DNA of 7,905 bases, taken from assembly GCA_016763595.1 (NCBI GenBank), contig JAESTN010000034.1, positions 1-7,905 on the forward strand, read 5' to 3'. The notes beneath the pieces were generated by a model. That model was not told the DNA's origin, did not search any database, and saw only the letters and a list, made by a program, of their open reading frames with translations. A program made the position numbers and the translations under genes. The stretch's first letter is position 1. Each line of letters opens with the position of its first letter. This DNA comes from Flavobacteriaceae bacterium. GTDB taxonomy: Bacteria > Bacteroidota > Bacteroidia > Flavobacteriales > Flavobacteriaceae. Shown piece by piece: positions 1 to 7,254 of the stretch.

Positions 1-483
1 AAGAATGTGTTGAAACAAGCCTTAAAGAATTTTAAAGGAACGTTGATATTGGTTTCGCACGATAGAGATTTCTTACAAGGATTAACGGATACTGTTTACG
101 GATTTAAAGACAAGGTAATTAAAGAGTATTTAGGAGATATTGATTACTTCTTAGAACAGCATAAAATGGAAAATATGCGAGAAGCAGAAAAAAGAACTGT
201 TGTAAAATCTGATAAAACTTCGTCTAAAAAAGAAGCATATCAGATGAGTAGAGCAGATGAAAAGGAGCTGAAGAAACTGAAGAATAAGTTGTCTAAAATA
301 GAATCTGAAATAGCTGGGTTAGAATCTGAAATTGAAAAAATAGATTTAGAGTTGGCTCAGAATTATGATGAGGTTTCTGCAAGACCTAATTTCTTTGAAA
401 ACTACAAAGCGAAAAAAGCAAAAGTGGATGTGTTAATGATAGATTGGGAAAAGATTGAAGAAAAAATTTCAGCGATTTCGTAA
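1..483 (+). CDS. ABC-F family ATPase, C-terminal fragment (5' end outside window)
   Basis: This is the 3' end of a gene for a soluble ABC-F protein, a family of duplicated ATPases that act on the ribosome (EttA/Uup/YbiT type). The frame is open from base 1, beginning KNVLKQAL, so the GTG at 7 is not a real start. Visible are the end of the second nucleotide-binding domain, with the H-loop LVSHDRDFL (His codon at 58-60), and the typical ABC-F continuation VYGFKDKVIKEYLGDIDYFLE. From about base 235 to the stop the protein is a Lys/Glu-rich heptad-like segment, matching the C-terminal coiled-coil extension of the Uup-like branch. Walker A, signature and Walker B motifs lie upstream of the window, so the subfamily cannot be fixed. 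The stop at 481-483 is 9 bp before the next start, which suggests co-transcription. The family call is firm; the exact function (translation factor versus antibiotic protection) is open. Confidence 0.9.
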   Translation, partial: KNVLKQALKNFKGTLILVSHDRDFLQGLTDTVYGFKDKVIKEYLGDIDYFLEQHKMENMREAEKRTVVKSDKTSSKKEAYQMSRADEKELKKLKNKLSKIESEIAGLESEIEKIDLELAQNYDEVSARPNFFENYKAKKAKVDVLMIDWEKIEEKISAIS

Positions 484-492
484 CTTTAGTTC

Positions 493-1428
493 ATGTTTAA
501 TTCTCCGATAGAAACAGAAAACCAAGAAGTCCATTTATCGATTCTAAAAGATAAAAACATTCGCCTGTTTGTAAAAAGAGAAGACACGATTCACCCATTC
601 GTTTCTGGAAATAAATTCAGAAAATTGAAATACAATATTCAAGAAGCCCAACAATTAAAACAAGACACGATCTTAACTTTTGGGGGTGCTTATTCGAATC
701 ATATTGTTGCTGTTGCTGTTGCTGGAAAAATGGCGGGACTTAAAACTATTGGAATTATTAGAGGTGAAGAACTTGCCAAAGAATTTGATAAAACCATTGC
801 AACAAATGCTACATTAAGAGAAGCGCATAAAAACGGAATGAAATTTCTTTTTGTAACTAGAGAAGCGTATCGAAATAAAACAACATCTTCTTTCGTTACA
901 TCTTTAGAATTGAAATTCGGAGATTTTTACCTGATTCCAGAAGGAGGAACAAACGAGTTGGCGGTTAAAGGTTGTGAAGAAATTTTAACCAAAGACGATG
1001 CTAAATTTGACCATATCTGTGTTGCCGTTGGTACTGGAGGAACCATTTCTGGTTTGATAAACGCTGCAACTAATACTCAAAAAGTATTGGGATTCCCTGC
1101 TTTAAAAGGCGATTTTTTATCCAAAGAGATCAAACCTTTTGTAAAAGGTAAAGAGAATTGGAAATTGATACCAGCGTATCATTTTGGAGGATATGCAAAG
1201 TCCAATTCAGATTTAATTGCATTTATAAATCAATTTAAAGAAGAAACAAACATACAGTTAGATCCAATTTATACAGGAAAAATGATGTTTGGAATTGTTG
1301 ATTTAATTAAAAAGAACTATTTTTCAGAAAATAGCACCATTTTAGCCATTCATACTGGAGGAATACAAGGAATAGAAGGGTTTAATGAGAGGTTGGCTAA
1401 AAAAAATAAAAAATTAATTACCGTTTAA
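493..1428 (+). CDS. PLP-dependent ACC deaminase/D-cysteine desulfhydrase family enzyme
   Basis: A 311-residue cytoplasmic fold-type II PLP enzyme of the tryptophan synthase beta superfamily. The segment SGNKFRKLKY (residues 38-47) is the signature around the PLP-binding lysine, probably K41. GGAYSNH (64-70) matches the substrate/cofactor loop. VGTGGTISG (179-187) is the glycine-rich loop that holds the PLP phosphate. HTGGIQG (287-293) is the conserved C-terminal motif. The length fits the family (roughly 300-340). Known members either open the ring of 1-aminocyclopropane-1-carboxylate or release sulfide, pyruvate and ammonia from D-cysteine; the visible sequence does not decide between them, and desulfhydrase or another D-amino-acid lyase is the safer guess in a flavobacterium. 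The ATG at 493 gives the expected N-terminus. The gene overlaps the next start by one base (TAATG at 1426-1430), which suggests translational coupling. Confidence 0.88.
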   Translation: MFNSPIETENQEVHLSILKDKNIRLFVKREDTIHPFVSGNKFRKLKYNIQEAQQLKQDTILTFGGAYSNHIVAVAVAGKMAGLKTIGIIRGEELAKEFDKTIATNATLREAHKNGMKFLFVTREAYRNKTTSSFVTSLELKFGDFYLIPEGGTNELAVKGCEEILTKDDAKFDHICVAVGTGGTISGLINAATNTQKVLGFPALKGDFLSKEIKPFVKGKENWKLIPAYHFGGYAKSNSDLIAFINQFKEETNIQLDPIYTGKMMFGIVDLIKKNYFSENSTILAIHTGGIQGIEGFNERLAKKNKKLITV

Positions 1429-2291
1429 TGAAATTACAATCTTACATCGTACTAGCACTTTTAGGCTTTTTTATAGTGAGTTGTGGGGCTAAAAAAAACG
1501 TGGTTAAGGCTTCTAAAAGAAGAAACTCTAAGCAAACGATGGTTGTAAAAAAGTTACCATCTGTAAAACAAAAAGAACACGTTAAAAAGCTTACTAAAAA
1601 GAACCCTAATCTTAATAAGTACACATTAACCTACATAAAAAAGTATGCGCCCTTAGCGGTTATAAAAATGCACGAATTTAAGATTCCTGCAAGCATTACA
1701 TTAGCGCAAGGGATTCTTGAGTCTGGCAATGGTAGAAGTACTCTAGCATCAAAATCTAACAACCATTTCGGAATTAAATGTCACAGAGGTTGGACAGGAG
1801 AAAGAGTGTATCACGACGATGATAAAAAAGACGATTGTTTCAGGAAGTATCAGTATGTAGAACATTCATACAACGATCATTCAGAGTTTTTAACAGGAAG
1901 AAAACGATATGCATTTTTATTTAAGTTAAGAAAAACAGACTATAAAGGGTGGGCAAAAGGATTAAAAAAAGCAGGGTATGCAACCGATAAGAAATACCCT
2001 AAAAAGCTTATTAAAATTATACAAACCTATCAATTGTTTGCTTTTGATAAAGTGAAAAAGAAAGATGTAAAGAAGTATAAGAGAGAAAAAAGAAAACCAG
2101 TTGTTGTAACCGCTAGAACAAAAATTAGTACGAAACCTACGAAGAATTTCAGGAAATCATACACGGTAAAAAAAGGAGACACCTTGTATTCTATTGCTCG
2201 TAAGAATAATATTTCTGTAGGTGATTTGAAAAAAATTAACAGGCTTAAAAATAATACGCTTAGTATTGGTCAAAAATTGAAATTAAAATAG
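1428..2291 (+). CDS. Lipoprotein peptidoglycan hydrolase: glucosaminidase plus LysM
   Basis: A 287-residue predicted lipoprotein that cleaves or remodels peptidoglycan. The N-terminus is a type II signal peptide with lipobox IVSC, so C19 is the likely lipidated residue; the next residues are GAKK. A Lys-rich linker (about 22-64) precedes a glucosaminidase domain (GH73/FlgJ-like, about 67-205) containing LAQGILESGNGRS, where E98 is the probable catalytic acid. Further family landmarks are NNHFGIKC (111-118) and the Tyr/Asp-containing segment near 141-150. A second basic linker (about 206-243) leads to one LysM domain (244-286: YTVKKGDTLYSIA to LSIGQKLKLK), which binds glycan chains. The protein is strikingly basic throughout. 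Linkage to the upstream PLP enzyme is tight (1-base overlap), but no metabolic link is evident. Stop is TAG at 2289-2291. Domain calls are firm; whether it works in growth, division or secretion-apparatus assembly is unknown. Confidence 0.92.
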   Translation: MKLQSYIVLALLGFFIVSCGAKKNVVKASKRRNSKQTMVVKKLPSVKQKEHVKKLTKKNPNLNKYTLTYIKKYAPLAVIKMHEFKIPASITLAQGILESGNGRSTLASKSNNHFGIKCHRGWTGERVYHDDDKKDDCFRKYQYVEHSYNDHSEFLTGRKRYAFLFKLRKTDYKGWAKGLKKAGYATDKKYPKKLIKIIQTYQLFAFDKVKKKDVKKYKREKRKPVVVTARTKISTKPTKNFRKSYTVKKGDTLYSIARKNNISVGDLKKINRLKNNTLSIGQKLKLK

Positions 2292-2297
2292 AAAGTC

Positions 2298-2321
2298 CGT
2301 GAAAGGATACTCTCTTTCACG
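2298..2321. terminator. Hairpin between convergent genes, possible bidirectional 3' end
   Basis: CGTGAAAG (2298-2305) and CTTTCACG (2314-2321) form a perfect 8-bp stem with an 8-nt loop, and a further G-U pair (2306/2313) is possible. It starts 6 bp after the stop of the glucosaminidase gene and lies about 30 bp beyond the stop of the convergent VWA gene. Neither strand has a long T-run directly after the stem, so it is not a classical intrinsic terminator. It may act as a 3'-end stabiliser or a weak terminator for both transcripts. Confidence 0.45.
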
Positions 2322-2349
2322 AACAAACTTCAATCAACCAAACTGTTTC

Positions 2350-3480
2350 TTACCAATTATAATTTTTACGAGCAGCTTGCTTCTTAATCGCTTTAATTAG
2401 CACGCTTTCTAATTCGTTTTTTTTACTGTTTTTTTTCTGGTTTTCGGCAATGTGTTTTCTGCGTTTTTTACCTAATTCTTTAATTTTATTCTGAATTTCT
2501 TTTCTTTTTTTTGCTTGTTTGTCAACGTACTTTTGAATTTCTTTTGCAGATTTATTTTGTAAATACTTTGGGAGTTTCTTCTTTTCAATTTTGGTGTAGT
2601 CAATAGGTTTCTTTTTATCTGCATCTACCAAATCCCAAGAAGAATTGTTATATAGTCTTGAACTTTTACTAATGGCCCTTTTTACAACAACTACTTCATT
2701 TAAAGTTCCTGCATTTATATCTTGGTCATATTGAACTTTAAATTTTGAAGCTCCTTTATTTCCATAATAAATATAGGTCCCATTTAATTTTTTGTTTAAA
2801 ATGATGATTTCTGCATCATAAGGAGTTATAATGTGTACAATTTTCTTGTTATGATTTATCGTCATGTATTCTCCTCCACCAGTAATAGCACCGTCTTTCC
2901 ACATTCCAGAAACTCCTTGGCGATAACTACCACAAAAGATCGTATTTACTACCACATCTTTTTCTTGTGCATTGGTAATGGCATCTTGATAGTTTACTTT
3001 TCCTTGTGTAAAAGGCTCATTGCCTGCAATAAAAATCAATCGAAAATCATTTTTGTTGGTTCCCCAGTCTAATTCATCTAAAGAAGTTTGAATTACTTGA
3101 CCACAAAATTCATTTCCGCCATTGGTTTTTAAAGAAAATAATTTTTTGGAAATCTCATCCAAATCACTGCTAAACTGTAAAACCTGTCTGATGTATCCTT
3201 CTTTAGATGATACTGAAGAATTACCATATTCATACAAGGCGATTTCTAAACCTGGTTTTCTCATTCCGTATCTGGCATAGGATAATTCATTCACAATTTC
3301 CCATAATTGTGCTTTTGCCTGATTGATTAAACCGTCCATACTATTACTTGTATCTAATAGCAAGGCTACTTTTATCGTTTGTTTTTTAAGATTCGATATG
3401 TTTTCTGTGGTATTTGCAAAGCCAATATTCATAAAAAGGGCAAGTGCAATTGTAGTTCCTTTGATAAGCATCGTTTTCAT
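2350..3480 (-). CDS. Secreted von Willebrand factor A (VWA) domain protein, Lys-rich tail
   Basis: A 376-residue exported protein. A signal peptide (residues 1-22, hydrophobic core about 10-20, likely cleavage after GFA) is followed by a VWA domain from about 35 to 220. The metal-ion-dependent adhesion site is seen as LLDTSNSM (D43, S45, S47), and T119 in LKTNGGNE is a candidate third ligand. The strand that often ends in a DG motif in VWA domains instead reads FIAGNEPFTQG (150-160). Two cysteines (C126, C183) could pair in the periplasm. A beta-rich segment (about 220-285) follows, then a highly charged Lys/Glu helical tail (about 286-376). No membrane anchor or lipobox is visible, so it is probably soluble in the periplasm or exported. 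It is convergent with the glucosaminidase gene and divergent from the sensor kinase. A weak -7-like element (TACATTTT, 3514 to 3507 on this strand) would leave a leader of about 20 nt. VWA identity is firm; ligand and role are unknown. Confidence 0.85.
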   Translation of the reverse strand: MKTMLIKGTTIALALFMNIGFANTTENISNLKKQTIKVALLLDTSNSMDGLINQAKAQLWEIVNELSYARYGMRKPGLEIALYEYGNSSVSSKEGYIRQVLQFSSDLDEISKKLFSLKTNGGNEFCGQVIQTSLDELDWGTNKNDFRLIFIAGNEPFTQGKVNYQDAITNAQEKDVVVNTIFCGSYRQGVSGMWKDGAITGGGEYMTINHNKKIVHIITPYDAEIIILNKKLNGTYIYYGNKGASKFKVQYDQDINAGTLNEVVVVKRAISKSSRLYNNSSWDLVDADKKKPIDYTKIEKKKLPKYLQNKSAKEIQKYVDKQAKKRKEIQNKIKELGKKRRKHIAENQKKNSKKNELESVLIKAIKKQAARKNYNW

Positions 3481-3560
3481 AATTAGTGTTTTTTAATGAT
3501 GGATATAAAATGTACAGCATTACAGGAGCAATAATAATTCCAACTTTTATTTTAGAAAAC

Positions 3561-3627
3561 TATAAATGCGTAAACAAGGCATTTCAATGAGTGAAAAGGT
3601 GCTTTGAATGTGTGAACGATACTTTTA
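3561..3627 (+). promoter_or_regulatory. Three repeats at 21-bp period, candidate LytTR operator
   Basis: Three consecutive 21-bp units start at 3565, 3586 and 3607. All share AATGnGTnAA at unit positions 1-10 and TTT at 18-20. Pairwise identities counted by hand are 13/21, 12/21 and 14/21. The two best cores are TTTCAATGAGTGAA (3582-3595) and TTTGAATGTGTGAA (3603-3616); a weaker third is TATAAATGCGTAAA (3561-3574). LytTR-domain regulators (AgrA, ComE, BtsR, YpdB) are known to bind paired direct repeats about 21 bp apart, and GGCATTTCA at 3578-3586 resembles the motif reported for YpdB. The repeats lie 84 bp before the start of a LytS/LytTR operon. Autoregulation is inference. Confidence 0.55.
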
Positions 3628-3710
3628 GGAAGGTTTGGATTCTGGTTTACCGAAAAGTGGTTTTTTTAGTTCTGATTTTGTGTGTATGTTTACTGATATA
3701 TTTTATAAGG

Positions 3711-5981
3711 ATGGCTAAAAAAACATATATATCAATTTTAATTTTTTTCGTAGGTTTTGTATACGGTTTTTCTCAAGAGAAAAAACGAGTTGATATAGTA
3801 TTTTCTATTGAAGTTAAAGTAGTAAGTAAAGAGACCAATGAGAGTATCAAAGATGCCGAAGTCAAAGTAGATGGACGTTATTTTAGATATGATAATGTCA
3901 TGGATAATTATTTGATAAAGGCAAAAATTGGTGGTCAGTTAATCGTTTCACACCCTGGTTTTGAAACTGTTTATTATACCGTAAAAAGTAAGGAAGAAAT
4001 TAAAATTAATGTTGATGATTTTGAAGAAAGAAAGTTCCTTAAATTAAGTAAAAGAAAATCTAAAAAAGATTTAGTTAATTACCAACAAAACCTTGATTCT
4101 GCAAAGTTTTACACAAAAAAGAACATTGAGAAAAGCCTTACGTTTTTAGAAGAAAACTTAAAGTCAACGAAAGATGTTAGAAGAAATGCAACAACCTACA
4201 GGGTGTTGGCTGATATTTATTTCTATTGGAAGCAATATGATTTGGCAATAGAAAATTATATAACATCGATAAAATATTTTGATGAAGTTACTACACAAAT
4301 TCAATTAGCCGCCTCTTATTTTTTAGATAAAAATTACAAAGCAAGTGAAAAAAAATATATAGAAGTATTATTGAATAAATTAAATTTTTATGAATCTCTA
4401 CTTGTGTATGAAGGTTTGGCTGATATATACTTTAAAACGAAAAAATATAACGAAGCAAGAATAAAATATACGAAAGCCTTAGCCATAGCAAACGAAAATG
4501 AAATAAATTCAAAAATTACGGATTTAAATTCAAGATTAGCAGAAGTGTATGCTGCAGAAGGAGACATTTTAAAAGCAAAGGATTATTTTAAAAATGCATT
4601 GCAATTAGCAACAAAAGAAAATAAAACTAGAGCTTTAATTGAACAAGAAAAGGTAGCTAACTTTTACAACTCATTCAATCAGTTTGATGATGAAATAGAA
4701 TTGAGGAAAGAGAGTTTGAAGGATGTGTTGGCTGTAGATTCAATAAGAATAGGAAACACAAATGATCTAGAAACAAATCTAGCATCAATAATCGATGATT
4801 GGCTTAATCCAGACCCAGATGTAAAAGGAACTAAACTTTCGCGTTTTAATAAAACGATTACACTACAATCTGTCAACTATAAAATAGGGAGAGCATACAT
4901 TCAAAAAGAAGCCTATCGAGATGCAATTCCTTTTTTGAAAAATAGTATTGAATTTGCATATAAAAAAGAGGACTTAATTGTACAAAAAGATGCCACAAGA
5001 AAATTATCAGAAGCCTATGCGAATATTGGTAATGTCTATGAAGCCAATAAAACCTTCCAAAGTTATGTGGGATTGGTAGATAAATTGTATATAAAAAAAC
5101 AACAAGAAATTGCGCAGGCAAAACAATTCAATAAAAAGATTTCTGAAAAACAGAATAGAATTAATAGTCTAGAAAAAGATAGAGAACTAAATGAAAGTAA
5201 AATGAACATTGCTTATAAAGATAAGCAATTAGCAGAGGAAGTTAACAAACGTCAATTGAACTTAATTTATACATTGGTTGCCGGTATTTTATTGTTGGTT
5301 TTACTAGCGTATTTGCAAATACGTAATAGTAGACAGCAAAAATTAGCGAATAATTTATTGGCATTAAAATCGATGCGTTCGCAAATGAATCCACATTTTA
5401 TTTTCAACGCATTAAACTCTGTGAATAGCTACATTGCCTTAAACGATGAACGGAATGCAAATAGATATTTGTCTGAATTTGCCATCTTAATGCGTACCGT
5501 ATTGGAAAATTCTGATGAAGATTTTATTCCTTTGGTTAAAGAGATAGAATTGATAGAGTTGTATGTGAAACTAGAACACAATCGTTTTAAAGATAAGTTT
5601 AACTATCATGTTTTTATTGATAGCAATATTAATTTAGAAGACTTTAATATTCCACCAATGTTATTGCAACCCTATATAGAAAATGCAATTTGGCATGGAT
5701 TGCGTTATAAGAAAGAAATGGGAGAACTATTGATCTCTATGGAAGTATATGATCAAGAAACCATACGGATTGTAATTCAGGATGATGGTATTGGTAGAAA
5801 AAAATCAAAAGAGTTGAAAACAGAAAACCAATTGAAAAGAAAATCAAAAGGGATGATTACGATTAAAAATAGAATTGCTATTTTAAATGATATGTATAAA
5901 GAGAAAATTTCTGTAAACATTACAAATGCATTTGAAAATGGAGAAGGAACAAAAGTTGAATTGCTATTAAAAAGAATCTAA
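3711..5981 (+). CDS. TPR-containing LytS-type sensor histidine kinase
   Basis: A 756-residue membrane sensor that should phosphorylate the LytTR regulator encoded next. Residues 1-22 are a signal peptide (MAKKTYISILIFFV..., cleavage near GFSQ). A short beta-rich segment (about 33-102) resembles carboxypeptidase-regulatory-like domains. TPR-like helical repeats follow (about 162-195, 230-263, 271-304, 389-420, 426-460), probably periplasmic, then a coiled coil (about 462-515) and one transmembrane helix (about 516-537). The cytoplasmic part is a His_kinase (LytS/YehU) domain with phospho-accepting H562 in QMNPHFIFNALN, then an HATPase with N658 (PYIENAIWHGL), DDGIG (691-695), KGM (713-715) and GEGTKVE (744-750). 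All key residues are present. An in-frame GTG at 3591 would add 40 residues rich in Cys and CTG codons, unlike the rest, and would override the clean signal peptide, so the ATG at 3711 is preferred. The stop abuts the regulator start (TAAATG). The signal sensed is unknown. Confidence 0.92.
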   Translation: MAKKTYISILIFFVGFVYGFSQEKKRVDIVFSIEVKVVSKETNESIKDAEVKVDGRYFRYDNVMDNYLIKAKIGGQLIVSHPGFETVYYTVKSKEEIKINVDDFEERKFLKLSKRKSKKDLVNYQQNLDSAKFYTKKNIEKSLTFLEENLKSTKDVRRNATTYRVLADIYFYWKQYDLAIENYITSIKYFDEVTTQIQLAASYFLDKNYKASEKKYIEVLLNKLNFYESLLVYEGLADIYFKTKKYNEARIKYTKALAIANENEINSKITDLNSRLAEVYAAEGDILKAKDYFKNALQLATKENKTRALIEQEKVANFYNSFNQFDDEIELRKESLKDVLAVDSIRIGNTNDLETNLASIIDDWLNPDPDVKGTKLSRFNKTITLQSVNYKIGRAYIQKEAYRDAIPFLKNSIEFAYKKEDLIVQKDATRKLSEAYANIGNVYEANKTFQSYVGLVDKLYIKKQQEIAQAKQFNKKISEKQNRINSLEKDRELNESKMNIAYKDKQLAEEVNKRQLNLIYTLVAGILLLVLLAYLQIRNSRQQKLANNLLALKSMRSQMNPHFIFNALNSVNSYIALNDERNANRYLSEFAILMRTVLENSDEDFIPLVKEIELIELYVKLEHNRFKDKFNYHVFIDSNINLEDFNIPPMLLQPYIENAIWHGLRYKKEMGELLISMEVYDQETIRIVIQDDGIGRKKSKELKTENQLKRKSKGMITIKNRIAILNDMYKEKISVNITNAFENGEGTKVELLLKRI

Positions 5982-6713
5982 ATGAAATTAAAAGCTATTA
6001 TTGTAGAAGATGAAAAAGTAAGTAGAGAAATTTTACGTAATTATATTCAAAAATATTGCTTAAATGTTGAACTTATAGGAGAAGCAAGTAATATTACTGA
6101 TGGATTGGAGCTGATCAATAACAATGAATTAGATTTGGTGTTTTTAGATGTAGAGATGCCATTTGGAAATGGATTTGATTTGTTAGAAAAAGTAGAAAAC
6201 AGAACTTTTGAAACCGTTTTTGTTACGGCCTATGACCAGTACGCAATTGAGGCATTAAATAACCATGCATCTTATTACTTATTAAAGCCAATATCAATTG
6301 ACGAACTTATTAAAGCAGTAACTATTGTTGCAGAAATTAAAGAGAGAGAAAATGAATTGCAAAACAAAATATTGACTCCAAAAACAAATGGGATATCTGG
6401 TAAAATTACAATTCCGCAACAAGATGGTTTTGAGGTTTTAAACATAGATGACATTGTGTTTTGTAAAGCAGATGATAATTATACCGTAATCCATTTAGCA
6501 AATTCAAAAAAATTAGTCAGTAAAACTTTGAAATATTTCGAAGAAATATTAAAAGAACATGCATTTGCTAGAATACACAAATCATTTTTGGTGAATGTAA
6601 ATGCAATTGTAAAATATAAAAAAGGAAAAGGAGGAAGTGTTGTCGTATCAAGCGGGAAAGAGATTCTAGTCTCCTCTTCTAAAAAAGCGAATTTATTATC
6701 TTATTTTAAATAA
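5982..6713 (+). CDS. LytTR-family response regulator
   Basis: A 243-residue two-component regulator, the evident partner of the upstream kinase. The receiver domain (about 3-118) has the acidic pocket E9/D10, phospho-acceptor D56 in LVFLDVEMP, switch residue T82 in FVTAYD, and K102 in LLKPIS. A linker with charged helix (about 118-135) leads to a LytTR DNA-binding domain (about 140-243) with the hallmarks IVFCKADDNYTVIHL (158-172), LKYFEEIL (183-190) and FARIHKSFLVNV (195-206). LytTR domains insert beta-strands into successive major grooves of direct repeats, and the 21-bp repeats at 3561-3627 are the obvious candidate site. The start ATG follows the kinase stop with no gap, and the stop is one base before the next gene, so translation is probably coupled. 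Family assignment is secure; target genes other than its own operon cannot be seen here. Confidence 0.95.
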   Translation: MKLKAIIVEDEKVSREILRNYIQKYCLNVELIGEASNITDGLELINNNELDLVFLDVEMPFGNGFDLLEKVENRTFETVFVTAYDQYAIEALNNHASYYLLKPISIDELIKAVTIVAEIKERENELQNKILTPKTNGISGKITIPQQDGFEVLNIDDIVFCKADDNYTVIHLANSKKLVSKTLKYFEEILKEHAFARIHKSFLVNVNAIVKYKKGKGGSVVVSSGKEILVSSSKKANLLSYFK

Positions 6714-6714
6714 C

Positions 6715-7230
6715 ATGAAAATTATTAAAACTATAAACGGTAATACACCACAAATTCCAGCAGATTGTTTTATTGCAGAAAATGCAACAATTGTTGGAGA
6801 AGTTTCTATGGGTTCAGAATGTAGTGTTTGGTACAATGCTGTAATTCGTGGTGATGTCCATTTTATCAAAATGGGAAACAGAGTAAACGTTCAAGATGGA
6901 GCTGTGATTCATGCAACCTATCAAAAATCACCAACAACTATTGGTAATAATGTTTCTATTGGACATAATGCAATTGTGCACGGTTGCACGATTCATGACA
7001 ATGTGTTGGTTGGTATGGGAAGTATTATTATGGACGATTGTGTGATAGAAAGTAATTCGATTATTGCTGCCGGCGCTGTAGTAACGAAAAATACACATGT
7101 AAAAAGCGGAAGTATTTATGCAGGTGTGCCAGCAAAAAAAGTGAAAGACATCTCTAAAGAATTAATTTCTGGAGAAATTGATAGGATTGCGAACAACTAT
7201 GTGAAATATTCGAGCTGGTTTAAAGAATAA
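6715..7230 (+). CDS. Gamma-carbonic-anhydrase-like hexapeptide-repeat protein
   Basis: A 171-residue cytoplasmic left-handed beta-helix protein of the gamma-CA/YrdA/PaaY group, normally a trimer with metal at subunit interfaces. Hexapeptide repeats run from about 20 to 135. The three expected metal-ligand histidines are H66 (GAVIHAT), H84 and H89 (SIGHNAIVHGC). The conserved R45/D47 (VIRGDVHF) and Q60/D61 (NVQDGAVIH) are also present. A C-terminal helix (about 143-170) follows IYAGVPAKKVK. Complete metal site and length fit the family. Members may hydrate CO2 or be catalytically inactive or thioesterase-like (PaaY), and sequence alone does not settle this; acyltransferase activity is less likely given the intact His triad. 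The gene starts one base after the response regulator stop, so it is probably expressed with the two-component system, an unobvious pairing. No intrinsic terminator with a + strand T-run follows it. Confidence 0.9.
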   Translation: MKIIKTINGNTPQIPADCFIAENATIVGEVSMGSECSVWYNAVIRGDVHFIKMGNRVNVQDGAVIHATYQKSPTTIGNNVSIGHNAIVHGCTIHDNVLVGMGSIIMDDCVIESNSIIAAGAVVTKNTHVKSGSIYAGVPAKKVKDISKELISGEIDRIANNYVKYSSWFKE

Positions 7231-7254
7231 AAAAAGCCCTGTTCTCACAAGGCT
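7229..7254 (-). terminator. Intrinsic terminator, minus strand
   Basis: Reading the minus strand, AGCCTTG (7254-7248) pairs with CAGGGCT (7241-7235) through seven pairs including one U-G, with loop TGAGAA. A run of seven T follows (7235-7229, the first of them paired). On the + strand the wobble becomes a C-A mismatch and the run is A, so the signal is directional. It would end both the candidate small RNA and any read-through from the Spy-like gene, at the very end of the convergent gamma-CA gene. Confidence 0.75.

Noticed and set aside
7..483. GTG at position 7 as a start for the ABC-F fragment
   Set aside because: The frame is open to the window edge and the residues before it (KN) continue the ABC-F sequence; the true start lies upstream.
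1442..1624. Minus-strand open frame of 60 codons inside the glucosaminidase gene
   Set aside because: It lies wholly antisense to a well-supported lipoprotein gene and encodes no recognisable motif.
2833..3072. Plus-strand open frame of 79 codons inside the VWA gene
   Set aside because: Antisense to the VWA coding region, with no motif and no upstream signals.
3620..3704. -7-like boxes (TACTTTTA at 3620, TAGTTCTG at 3667, TATATTTT at 3697) for the kinase operon
   Set aside because: Each deviates from TAnnTTTG and none has a TTTG element at the usual 17-23 bp; the last would leave almost no leader. No promoter is called.
3591..3710. In-frame GTG extension of the sensor kinase by 40 residues
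   Set aside because: The extension is Cys-rich and uses CTG and TGT codons unlike the rest of the gene, would bury a clean signal peptide starting at 3711, and overlaps the 21-bp repeats.
4679..5121. Two minus-strand open frames (65 and 82 codons) inside the sensor kinase gene
   Set aside because: Antisense to the TPR region and without family features; the reading frame of the kinase is intact and conserved in motif content.
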